A DNA stretch of 64,000 bases from contig NZ_JAYMEM010000005.1 in the NCBI RefSeq assembly GCF_037029465.1, positions 186,001-250,000 of the forward strand, given 5' to 3'. Positions 1 to 7,356 of this stretch are shown piece by piece (within the stretch, counting starts at the first letter, position 1; every line of letters begins with the position of its first letter). Origin of the DNA: Mesoflavibacter sp037029465. GTDB taxonomy: Bacteria; Bacteroidota; Bacteroidia; Flavobacteriales; Flavobacteriaceae. The translations under genes were made by a program, and so were the position numbers. The notes under the pieces are model-generated. The model did no database searches and was not told the DNA's origin. It worked only from the letters and a program-made list of their open reading frames with translations.

Positions 1-166
1 TTATAATCTGGTTACGGCTACTAGCATCATTTACGCCTAATTTAGCTGCTATCTGCTTGTAGTTAAAGGTTTTATTACGTTCTTTTCTAAGTATATTTAG
101 AATAGTATTAGTTAAGTTGGAAATCTTATTATGACTAGGTTTCCTTTTCTTTTTCTTTCTTGACAT
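1..166 (-). CDS. rnr: Ribonuclease R, N-terminal fragment (cut by window edge)
   Basis: This is the first 55 codons of a gene reading leftward out of the window, starting at the ATG complementary to 164-166. The predicted N-terminus is a lysine/arginine-rich leader (MSRKKKKRKP) followed by a winged-helix segment containing NYKQIAAKLGVNDASSRNQI. That segment is what I recall at the front of Bacteroidota RNase R, a processive 3'-5' exoribonuclease that degrades structured RNA. The catalytic RNB and S1 domains would lie outside the window. It is divergent from rpiB across an AT-rich gap. The family call rests only on the N-terminus. Confidence 0.75.
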   Translation of the reverse strand, partial: MSRKKKKRKPSHNKISNLTNTILNILRKERNKTFNYKQIAAKLGVNDASSRNQII

Positions 167-861
167 TTATATTTTTTAATGTATTGAATTTCTAAAGTTA
201 AGTGAAATTCGGTTTATAATTAACTTAATTAGTGGGAAGAGAAAGTCATTAAGTTTTTACAAAACTACATTTTTAAATTTAAAATAGAATTAAGGAAGCG
301 TTAAATTAAAGACTTCAAACGTTATTCACATTTATATTATATATCATTTCTTTTCTTTTAAAATTTTAAAAAAATAATGATGATTATTATAGCTTGTTAA
401 TAGCGGTATAACTTTTTTTAGTTTTTATTTGAAATTACGTTAGACTTCTTCTATTAACAACTTATTAGCTTATTAAGTCTCTGATTTTAAAGCTTAATTA
501 CTATATTATTAACAACTGTTTATAACCTAAATTAACTAAAGATTTTTAATAAATACTTATAAAATTGGCGTTGAAAATTGACATTTTAGTGCTTATAAGT
601 TTACAAAAAATTAAGGTTAACTAATTTGGTTGTTAACTAAACGTTACGGATTGTAAATTTTAGCTAATAATCCAAATAAAAGTTTTAAAAAAGAATAAGA
701 AGATATTAACAACTAATCAATACTTAAAATAGAGAAATTAACAATTATTAGAGTTATTAACTTTTTTACGCATTTATGGATAAGTTACTATATAAAGATT
801 ATTAATAATGGTAAGCAATTAGTAACTTTGAAGCACTTTAAACAACACAACATCAATTATT
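167..861. other. AT-rich intergenic region between rnr and rpiB
   Basis: About 695 bases with no credible ORF. The sequence is extremely AT-rich and has several copies of a TTAACAA/TTGTTAA core, for example ATTAACAACT near 452, 508 and 704 and TTGTTAACT near 630. A TTATTCACA at 322-330 matches the relaxed DnaA-box pattern TTATnCACA, and a run of AAT/GAT/TAT trinucleotides lies near 374-390. It must contain the divergent promoters of rnr and rpiB. Whether it does anything more, such as replication initiation, cannot be decided by eye. Confidence 0.5.
823..830 (+). promoter_or_regulatory. Putative -7 box of the rpiB operon promoter
   Basis: TAACTTTG fits the Bacteroidota primary-sigma -7 consensus TAnnTTTG and lies about 32 bases before the rpiB ATG. 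No clear TTTG -33 element is seen at the usual distance, so this is tentative. Confidence 0.45.
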
Positions 862-1293
862 ATGAAAATTTCAATAGGTAACGATCACGCTGGTACAGAA
901 TATAAATTTGCCATCAAAAAGCATTTAGAAGATAAAGGTATTACAGTTGTTAATTATGGTACAGATGCATCAGATAGTGTAGATTATCCAGATTTTGTTC
1001 ATCCAGTAGCAAAAGATGTTACTGAAGAAGCTGCAGATTTTGGTATTTTAATTTGTGGAAGTGCTAATGGAGTTGCAATGACTGCAAACAAGCATCAAAA
1101 AGTAAGAGCTGGCGTTTGTTGGACTAAAGAAATTACAGAACTTACCCGTTTACACAACAATGCTAATATTATTTGTATTCCTGCGCGTTATACGTCTTTA
1201 CAGCAAGCAATAGCAATGGTAGATACATTTTTAGATACAAAGTTTGAAGGTGGAAGACACCAAAATAGAGTAGATAAAATACCAATGTGTTAA
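862..1293 (+). CDS. rpiB: Ribose-5-phosphate isomerase B
   Basis: RpiB/LacA-type sugar-phosphate isomerase of 143 residues, the usual length. It interconverts ribose 5-phosphate and ribulose 5-phosphate in the non-oxidative pentose phosphate pathway in the cytoplasm. The N-terminal GNDHAG motif binds the substrate. Cys65 in ICGSANGVAM is at the catalytic cysteine position of the family, although the motif is slightly different from the common CGTGIG. The C-terminal ARY and the arginine-rich tail also fit. It is the first gene of a tight three-gene run, with the next ATG only 4 bases after its stop. Confidence 0.9.
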   Translation: MKISIGNDHAGTEYKFAIKKHLEDKGITVVNYGTDASDSVDYPDFVHPVAKDVTEEAADFGILICGSANGVAMTANKHQKVRAGVCWTKEITELTRLHNNANIICIPARYTSLQQAIAMVDTFLDTKFEGGRHQNRVDKIPMC

Positions 1294-1297
1294 TAAC

Positions 1298-2212
1298 ATG
1301 GGTCATCACCATTCACATAATCATGATCATGCACATGATTTAAGAGGAAAAAAACTTTTAATATCTATCCTTTTAAACATAGGTATTACCGCCGCACAAA
1401 TTGTTGGTGGCTTTGTATCTGGTAGTTTATCATTACTTAGTGATGCTTTACACAATTTTACAGATGTTATTTCTTTAATTGTTAGTTATTTTGCATCAAA
1501 ACTTTCAAGAAAAAAAGCGTCTAATAGTAAGACTTTTGGGTACAAACGTGCCGAAATATTAGCAGCTTTTATAAATGCTTCTACGTTAATAATAATAGCT
1601 ATTATATTAATGATTGAAGCCGTAAAGCGCTTTAAAAATCCTGAAACTATTGAGTCAAATCTTGTGATTTGGTTATCACTTTTAGCAATAATTTTTAATG
1701 GATTGAGTGTATTATTACTTAAAAAAGATTCTGAAAGTAATATCAATATAAAATCGGCTTACTTACACTTATTAACAGATATGTTAGCAAGTGTAGCTGT
1801 TTTAATTGGTGGTTTATTAATGAAGTATTACCAATTATTTTGGGTAGATAGTGTATTAACGTTTTTAATAGGCTTATATCTTATTTGGGTTGGTTACGAT
1901 TTGTTAAAAACCTCAACCAAAATGCTTATGTTATTTACACCTTCACATATTAATGTAGAAGATGTTGTAAAGCGTGTTAATAGCTTAGATTATATTAAAA
2001 AATTACACCATGTGCATATCTGGAATTTAAATGATGAAGAACTTCATCTTGAAGCACATTTAGATTTAGATAGCGATATGACTATCACTCAATTTGATGC
2101 TATTTTGCAGAAAATAGAGCAGTTATTACATGACGAATTTGATATTAATCACGTTAATATTCAGCCAGAATATAAAAAAGAAGATCCTAAGGATATCATC
2201 GTTCAAGACTAA
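1298..2212 (+). CDS. Cation diffusion facilitator, CzcD/ZitB-like heavy-metal exporter
   Basis: Inner-membrane zinc or divalent-metal/proton antiporter of the CDF family, 304 residues. The N-terminus is a histidine-rich tail (MGHHHSHNHDHAHD), followed by about six membrane segments. The transport-site signature is visible as His52-N-F-T-Asp56 in the second helix and as H-L-L-T-D in the fifth. A cytoplasmic C-terminal domain of about 90 residues ends with histidine-containing segments (LHHVHIW, HVNIQPEY). It lies 4 bases after rpiB and 6 bases before the acetyltransferase gene, so it is probably cotranscribed. Metal specificity cannot be read from sequence; zinc is the usual substrate for this subgroup. 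Confidence 0.9.
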   Translation: MGHHHSHNHDHAHDLRGKKLLISILLNIGITAAQIVGGFVSGSLSLLSDALHNFTDVISLIVSYFASKLSRKKASNSKTFGYKRAEILAAFINASTLIIIAIILMIEAVKRFKNPETIESNLVIWLSLLAIIFNGLSVLLLKKDSESNINIKSAYLHLLTDMLASVAVLIGGLLMKYYQLFWVDSVLTFLIGLYLIWVGYDLLKTSTKMLMLFTPSHINVEDVVKRVNSLDYIKKLHHVHIWNLNDEELHLEAHLDLDSDMTITQFDAILQKIEQLLHDEFDINHVNIQPEYKKEDPKDIIVQD

Positions 2213-2218
2213 AATTTT

Positions 2219-2683
2219 ATGCTAACTATTACAGTAAAATCCTTTGATCAATTAACAACAAAAGAATTGTATGATTTGCTGCAATTACGAAGTGAAGTCT
2301 TTGTAGTAGAGCAAGATTGTGTGTATCAAGATATAGACGGTAAGGATCAAAAAGCACTACATGTTTTAGGTTTTAAAGATGAAATTTTAGTCGCTTATAC
2401 GCGAATTTTTAAACCTGGTGATTACTTTGAATTAGCTAGTATTGGTAGAGTAGTAGTAAAAGATAACCAACGCAAGCACAAGTATGGTTATGATATTATG
2501 GAAGCTTCTATACAAGCCATAAAAGCTGAATATAATCAGACAAAAATTAAAATATCTGCGCAATGCTATTTAAAGCGTTTTTATAATAATTTAAACTTTT
2601 TTGAAGTAGGAGAGCAGTACCTAGAAGATGGGATACCACATATTGCTATGGTTTATGATAATAAAAAACCGCATTTGGCATAA
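2219..2683 (+). CDS. elaA: GNAT family N-acetyltransferase, ElaA-like
   Basis: A 154-residue acetyltransferase-fold protein. The segment from YDLLQLRSEVFVVEQ through YQDIDGKD closely resembles what I recall of E. coli ElaA, and IGRVVVKDNQRKHKYGY corresponds to the acetyl-CoA-binding region (V..R..G.G type). The physiological substrate of ElaA proteins is not established. It is the last gene of the rpiB-CDF run, and its stop codon sits inside the downstream terminator hairpin. Confidence 0.8.
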   Translation: MLTITVKSFDQLTTKELYDLLQLRSEVFVVEQDCVYQDIDGKDQKALHVLGFKDEILVAYTRIFKPGDYFELASIGRVVVKDNQRKHKYGYDIMEASIQAIKAEYNQTKIKISAQCYLKRFYNNLNFFEVGEQYLEDGIPHIAMVYDNKKPHLA

Positions 2684-2692
2684 TGCGGTTTT
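2665..2692 (+). terminator. Intrinsic terminator overlapping the elaA stop codon
   Basis: The arms AAAACCGCATT and AATGCGGTTTT form an 11-bp stem with a 6-nt loop ending in T residues. The TAA stop of elaA (2681-2683) lies inside the structure. Confidence 0.85.
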
Positions 2693-2910
2693 GTAAATAA
2701 AGTTAAAAACTAAACTAACTCAACTTTACTTAGAAATATATCTTAATTAAATTTTTTTTAACGGGCTGCAAATGTACTATCTCATCTTAGTACGATAAAA
2801 ATTTTTTGATTAAAAGCCTTAATCTTAGATTAAAAACATTATCGTAGATTATCGGTTGTTTTTTATCGACTAAAAACAATGTAAAAATCTTTAATTATTG
2901 AAGATTCAAA

Positions 2911-2940
2911 AAAAAAGAGCCTATAAAAAGACTCTTTTTT
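2911..2940. terminator. Weak A/T-flanked terminator hairpin after the OmpA gene
   Basis: AAAAAAGAG and CTCTTTTTT are complementary across a 12-nt loop. The position fits termination of the leftward OmpA-family gene ending at 2962. The rest of 2693-2910 has only AT-rich sequence with short GATTAAAA repeats. Confidence 0.5.
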
Positions 2941-2961
2941 AAATTATTTTTTCAAAAAACG

Positions 2962-3813
2962 TTATTCTTTTGAAATATATGTAATTAATATTTCAACACG
3001 TCTATCGTATTTTGGGTCGCCACCAAGCGGAAATTTACGACGTAAACCAACGTATTTCATTCGTTTTTTATCTACACCTTTTCTAGCTAAATAATCATAA
3101 ATATATTTAGCTCTAGCTACAGATAAATTACGTTTTTGAGTTTTTTTATCAATAGCGTCTCGGCTATTTTGTGTACAACAAACATGACCTTGAATGGTAA
3201 AATAAACGTTCTTTTTTTCGACTAAAATTTTAGCTAATTCTTCTAAAGTTTTCTTAGAATCTGAAGTTATATAACTGTAGTTTGTTTTAAAGTAAATTTT
3301 ATCTAGCCTAATTTTGTCACCTTTTTTAACAGTACCGTCAGCAATATCTTTGGTAGTTATTTTTTTATTTTCTTTAGGTGTTTCGGCTACTTTTTCTTCT
3401 TTTTTACTATCCTTTTTAGGTTTTACTATAATTTCAACTTTACGGTTTAAACCTCTTATTTTACTAACTTCATCTTCATTTAAGACTTTTAATAAAATTT
3501 CGCCTTTACCATTAACATTTGTTATTAGATTTTGATCAATTCCGTAATCCGAAAACATCATTTTTATAGCATCTGCACGGTTTTGAGAGAGTTCTAAATT
3601 ATAATCGTTGGTACCACGATCATCACAAAATCCATAAATTGAAATTTTTTCTATAGCAACGGTATCTAATGAAGAAATAAAAAGCAGAAGTCTGTTTTCT
3701 TCAGTTAATGGTACATCGTATTCGTCGGTATTAAAATACACATCGTGCTTTAATTCGCTTTGCGATAAGACAGATGTGTTTATTAATAAAAAGATGATTA
3801 AAAAATACTTCAT
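2962..3813 (-). CDS. OmpA-family protein with two peptidoglycan-binding-type domains
   Basis: A secreted, probably outer-membrane-associated protein. I start it at the ATG complementary to 3811-3813 because this gives a clean signal peptide (MKYFLIIFLLINTSVLSQ); an upstream in-frame start would add ten residues before it. Two OmpA_C-like modules are visible. The first includes IYGFCDDRGTNDYNLELSQN and RA; the second includes YFTIQGHVCC, LSVARAKYIYDYL and YDRRVEI. A lysine-rich linker (PKKDSKKEEK) separates them. Such domains anchor the outer membrane to peptidoglycan. No N-terminal beta barrel is evident. It lies downstream of, and in the same direction as, the S41 protease gene. Confidence 0.8.
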   Translation of the reverse strand: MKYFLIIFLLINTSVLSQSELKHDVYFNTDEYDVPLTEENRLLLFISSLDTVAIEKISIYGFCDDRGTNDYNLELSQNRADAIKMMFSDYGIDQNLITNVNGKGEILLKVLNEDEVSKIRGLNRKVEIIVKPKKDSKKEEKVAETPKENKKITTKDIADGTVKKGDKIRLDKIYFKTNYSYITSDSKKTLEELAKILVEKKNVYFTIQGHVCCTQNSRDAIDKKTQKRNLSVARAKYIYDYLARKGVDKKRMKYVGLRRKFPLGGDPKYDRRVEILITYISKE

Positions 3814-3857
3814 TTTTAATGGATTAACCTCTAAATATAACAATTTTTTACGAGATT

Positions 3858-5492
3858 TTAGTTTAGATATCTGTTGTATTTGTTTGGGTTAGCCAGTATT
3901 TGCGTTGCTGTTTTGATTTCTTGATTGTTTACTTTATAGTAGTCATAAAGTCCTTCTCTGTATACGTAACGTTTTACAATCTCATCGGTTAACAGATTAA
4001 CTAATTGCGTTTTGTTTTGGTCTACAGCTTGTATTTTTGTTTGATTTAAATGCTGTAATAAAGCATTGTATTCTTTTTGAATATCTTCATTTAAATTTTC
4101 GGTTTTAGAGACTTCAAACGCTTTTTTAAGTGCTGCTTCAGTTTCAGTTTCAAACTCAAAACTAGAGTTTTTTAAATGTGTTTTGAAAGCATTAAAATCG
4201 GCATCAGAAAACTGAAAACTATTAATATCTTCAATTTGATGATTGTAATAATATTGTGTTGCAAAATCAAAAATGGCTTGACTGTTTAAAATAGCATCTG
4301 TTATTGCTGAATTTTTGGTAGTTTCTAAAGCTTCATCAGGAAAAACACCGCCACCATCATAGACTTTTCGTCCGTTTTTGGTTTTAAACTCATGATAATT
4401 TTCTTGTTTAATTCTAACAGCATTTCCATTTTCGTCACGATTCCAATAATCTAAAGACTGTATACAACGCCCTGAAGGTGTGTAATATCTAGAAATTGTA
4501 ACTTTTAGTTGTGTACCGTAAGTTAGTTTTTTTGGTCGTTGTACTAAGCCTTTACCAAAACTACGTGCGCCAACAATTACAGCTCTATCTAAGTCTTGTA
4601 ATGCACCAGAAACAATCTCGGAAGCAGAAGCACTACGACCGTTAATTAATACCACAACAGGTATTTCTGTATCTACAGGTTCGTTTTTTGTATAATAGGT
4701 TTTATTGTATTTTTTAACCTTAGATTTTGTCGTTACCACTAATTGTCCTTTTGGTACAAAAAGGTTAACAATATTAATAGCTTCGCGAAGTAATCCACCA
4801 GGATTATTACGTAAATCTAATATGATACTTTTTGCGCCTTGCGCCTTTAAATCTTTTAATGCATACTCGGTTTGCATAGATGCTTTTGCATTAAATTTTT
4901 GAAGCACAATGTAGCCTGTAGTTTCATTAATCATAGAAAAATGAGGTACAGCATTAATTTCTATTTCAGAACGCGTTAAGGTAGTCGTATTCGTTTTTCC
5001 TTGACGTACATAAGTAACATTTAATGTTGAATTTGGAGCGCCTTTTAATAGGTTAGAGGCATCATCTTCATAACCATCTACTTTGATACCGTCTACTTCT
5101 ATAATTTCGTCACCAGCTTTAAGACCAGCTTTATCTGCAGGATAATCTTTATAAGGTTCTACAACAACCAATTTATCTTTTAAAGTTCTAATTTTTGCAC
5201 CAACTCCGGTATAATCTCCTGTACGACGTATACGCTCTGCTTCTACATCTTGCTCGTTATAAAATTTGGTATACGGATCTAAATCGTTAAGCATATTTTT
5301 AATGGCATTATCCATTAAATCGCCAGGATTAGTCTCGTCTACATAATTCATATTAAGCTCTTTAAAAAGCGTGGTGAAAATTTCGATTTGTTTAGCTATT
5401 TCGAAAAAATCACTTTTAAAGGCGCTCCCGGTTATAAAAATAGTTAACGCAAAAACAGGAATTAAAATGCGTTTTTTAAATATCTTTTTCAT
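3858..5492 (-). CDS. S41 family C-terminal processing peptidase
   Basis: Carboxyl-terminal processing protease of 544 residues, exported through an N-terminal signal/anchor (residues about 8-24). A PDZ domain spans about 95-165 (TGVGAKIRT, DKAGLKAGDEI). The S41 catalytic domain follows, with the serine in GRSASASEIVSGAL around residue 290 and the lysine in FGKGLVQ at about 314, the Ser/Lys dyad of the CtpA/Prc family. The C-terminal 170 residues are helical and less recognisable. It probably processes or degrades periplasmic proteins. Its start overlaps the end of rnpA by 17 bases, implying translational coupling. Confidence 0.9.
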   Translation of the reverse strand: MKKIFKKRILIPVFALTIFITGSAFKSDFFEIAKQIEIFTTLFKELNMNYVDETNPGDLMDNAIKNMLNDLDPYTKFYNEQDVEAERIRRTGDYTGVGAKIRTLKDKLVVVEPYKDYPADKAGLKAGDEIIEVDGIKVDGYEDDASNLLKGAPNSTLNVTYVRQGKTNTTTLTRSEIEINAVPHFSMINETTGYIVLQKFNAKASMQTEYALKDLKAQGAKSIILDLRNNPGGLLREAINIVNLFVPKGQLVVTTKSKVKKYNKTYYTKNEPVDTEIPVVVLINGRSASASEIVSGALQDLDRAVIVGARSFGKGLVQRPKKLTYGTQLKVTISRYYTPSGRCIQSLDYWNRDENGNAVRIKQENYHEFKTKNGRKVYDGGGVFPDEALETTKNSAITDAILNSQAIFDFATQYYYNHQIEDINSFQFSDADFNAFKTHLKNSSFEFETETEAALKKAFEVSKTENLNEDIQKEYNALLQHLNQTKIQAVDQNKTQLVNLLTDEIVKRYVYREGLYDYYKVNNQEIKTATQILANPNKYNRYLN

Positions 5493-5862
5493 TCTTCTCT
5501 ATATTAGAAACTTGATCATTAAATTTAGTTAGTAATGCCTTCATTTTTTTGTCAATAATCTTAAAATCTGGCATTTCTTTACTAATATATAAAATCATTA
5601 GCGTGTAATGGTCTAATTTATTGTCTATTAACAGATTTTTATTAAGTCTGTAACCTTCACGAAGCAAACGTTTTAAACGATTACGATGTACCGCTAATTT
5701 AAAATTTCGTTTACTTACAGATACACCAACTTTTAATTGAGATTGGTTATCTAAATACACCATACGCAAAGGATATGCCGAAACAGATTTTCCTTCGGCA
5801 AATAATTGCTCAATTGCTTTTTGGCTTTTAAGTTTTTCGTCTTTATTGTAAGTGTAGCGCAT
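5476..5862 (-). CDS. rnpA: Ribonuclease P protein component
   Basis: The 128-residue protein subunit of RNase P, which with the M1-type RNA removes 5' leaders from pre-tRNAs. The family signature is clear: KRNFKLAVHRNRLKRLLREGYR holds the conserved RNR motif, and the N-terminal half has the V.VS...FK.AV pattern. rpmH is not adjacent here; the neighbours are the S41 protease gene (overlapping) and the S24 regulator gene (4 bases upstream). Confidence 0.95.
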   Translation of the reverse strand: MRYTYNKDEKLKSQKAIEQLFAEGKSVSAYPLRMVYLDNQSQLKVGVSVSKRNFKLAVHRNRLKRLLREGYRLNKNLLIDNKLDHYTLMILYISKEMPDFKIIDKKMKALLTKFNDQVSNIEKNEKDI

Positions 5863-5866
5863 TAAT

Positions 5867-6664
5867 TTAGTTTTTTAATGCTTCTTGAAGTTCGGTTAAT
5901 TTACTTTCAAGTTCGTGTAAACGGTCGTAAACATCTATTGGTTCTGGCATTTGTTTGGAAGCAAACATGGTCACATACCATACTTCCATAATATCTTCTG
6001 CGTCTATGGTATATGTTGGATAGTTACCATCTTTATTATCACTTTTTAAGATAAGTTTACCACGTTCTTCAATACGATTGATAACACGTTTTAAAACAAT
6101 ACCATCGTTTTTACTAACAATAACGTATACACGACCATCTTTAATATCGGCTAAATCTTCTACATATTTTCCAAACACTAAATCGCCATCAAAAAAAGTA
6201 CGTACCATCGAGTTGCCTTGCACTTCAAAACATCTATAGGTTCCGTTTGTAAGTTGAGGCATATGGAAAGACGGTAAAGTCTCAATATACTCACTATCAC
6301 CGTAACCATCTAAATAACCAGCTCTTGCTTTTACAGGAACGTAGACTACATTTTCTTCATCATTTTGATTAACAGCAACCACTTGAGGTACTCCAGAATA
6401 TGTTTGAATTTTAGCCACATCTTGCTTTAACATCACATCACTTTTACCAAAAAGATAGTCTGGATTGATGTTAAACTGATCTATAATCGCACTTAATACA
6501 TCGTAACCAGGTTTGGTTTTTTTACGAGTTCCATCTGGTTGAGGTCTACCGTTAACAATACTATCTATGGTTGTTCCGGTAACACCAATACGTTTAGAAA
6601 ACGCATAATTATTAAGCTGAAAATGATTGATTATAGCGGTTATTTTTTGGTCTATTTGCTGCAT
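5867..6664 (-). CDS. LexA-like transcriptional regulator: XRE HTH plus S24 peptidase domain
   Basis: 265 residues. The N-terminal helix-turn-helix (about 8-75) is followed by a self-cleaving S24 domain. Ala115-Gly116 matches the LexA/CI cleavage dipeptide, Ser152 in GNSM is the nucleophile and Lys192 in VLKRV completes the dyad. The C-terminal coiled segment (LHELESKLTELQEA) suggests oligomerisation. The family normally represses DNA-damage or stress genes and is inactivated by RecA-stimulated self-cleavage; whether this one does so is inference. It is encoded just upstream of rnpA and is preceded by two perfect palindromes that could be its own operator. Classical LexA is, as far as I recall, absent or divergent in many Bacteroidota, so this could take that role. 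Confidence 0.85.
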   Translation of the reverse strand: MQQIDQKITAIINHFQLNNYAFSKRIGVTGTTIDSIVNGRPQPDGTRKKTKPGYDVLSAIIDQFNINPDYLFGKSDVMLKQDVAKIQTYSGVPQVVAVNQNDEENVVYVPVKARAGYLDGYGDSEYIETLPSFHMPQLTNGTYRCFEVQGNSMVRTFFDGDLVFGKYVEDLADIKDGRVYVIVSKNDGIVLKRVINRIEERGKLILKSDNKDGNYPTYTIDAEDIMEVWYVTMFASKQMPEPIDVYDRLHELESKLTELQEALKN

Positions 6665-6665
6665 G

Positions 6666-6691
6666 TTTCTTAAAAGAAAGGTCTTGAAGAC
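6666..6691. promoter_or_regulatory. Twin palindromes upstream of the S24 regulator (candidate operator)
   Basis: TTTCTTAAAAGAAA (6666-6679) and GTCTTGAAGAC (6681-6691) are perfect palindromes one base apart. The first begins two bases before the regulator's start codon on the minus strand. The position would let a dimeric repressor block its own expression. The operator role is inferred only from symmetry and position. Confidence 0.45.
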
Positions 6692-6748
6692 TTATAATTT
6701 AAGCTAAGATATAAAAATTCAAACATTTGTAGAGTTATTGAAACCTAA

Positions 6749-7255
6749 CTAATCAAATAAAAACATTAAACGTTCCTGACCATCTGGTAAGCCAATAATA
6801 TTGTTAGCATAATCGTTTTGATATACTAAATCTCCTTTTTTAATATAACCTTCGGCTTTTGGCATGCAAGCGCTCCAAGCACCAGAAGGTTTACAGTCGT
6901 TGACATCTAATTTTATAATAGTGTGATTATCTACAGTAATGACAACATTTTTAAAGTCTTTTGCTTTAGTTAAAGCATCTTTAATATTGTCTTTATTTAG
7001 TTTAACAACTTCGGTTGCAACGTTTGTCGCTTTTGTTTTAAACACTTCAATTGGATTAGCAGACGTATCTTTTTCTAAGCTTTTAATATCTATTAGAAAA
7101 GGTAAATCTGTGGTAGTTTCAGTATCTTTTTCAGTGTTTTTTGTAGTAGTTTCTTTATGTGTTGTGCTTTCTACTTTGGTATCTACTTTTTCTTTTTGAT
7201 CTTCTTTACAACTAAAGGCTAATACTAGAATTAATATGTAGGCTAAATGTTTCAT
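6749..7255 (-). CDS. Small predicted lipoprotein of unknown function
   Basis: The start is set at the ATG complementary to 7253-7255, giving a lipoprotein signal MKHLAYILILVLAFSC with the lipobox cysteine at residue 16; a longer in-frame start adds ten unlikely residues. After a Thr/Lys/Glu-rich linker comes a compact C-terminal part containing CKPSGAWSACMPKAEGY and GLPDGQERLMFLF. I do not recognise the family. The mature protein would be attached to the outer or inner membrane. It is transcribed leftward, downstream of the M1 peptidase terminator. Confidence 0.65.
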   Translation of the reverse strand: MKHLAYILILVLAFSCKEDQKEKVDTKVESTTHKETTTKNTEKDTETTTDLPFLIDIKSLEKDTSANPIEVFKTKATNVATEVVKLNKDNIKDALTKAKDFKNVVITVDNHTIIKLDVNDCKPSGAWSACMPKAEGYIKKGDLVYQNDYANNIIGLPDGQERLMFLFD

Positions 7256-7306
7256 TTTTTTGAGTTTTATTGAATAGCTTTTCAAATATAAAGGATTAAG
7301 AATAAA

Positions 7307-7334
7307 AAAAGCCTCAACAATTGTTGAAGCTTTT
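7307..7334. terminator. Terminator downstream of the M1 peptidase gene
   Basis: The arms AAAAGC-C-TCAACAA and TTGTTGA-A-GCTTTT form a long palindrome with one C/A mismatch, flanked by A and T runs on either side. It lies 23 bases after the stop of the peptidase gene. Confidence 0.75.
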
Positions 7335-7356
7335 ATTTTCGTTTAAATAGACAGTA

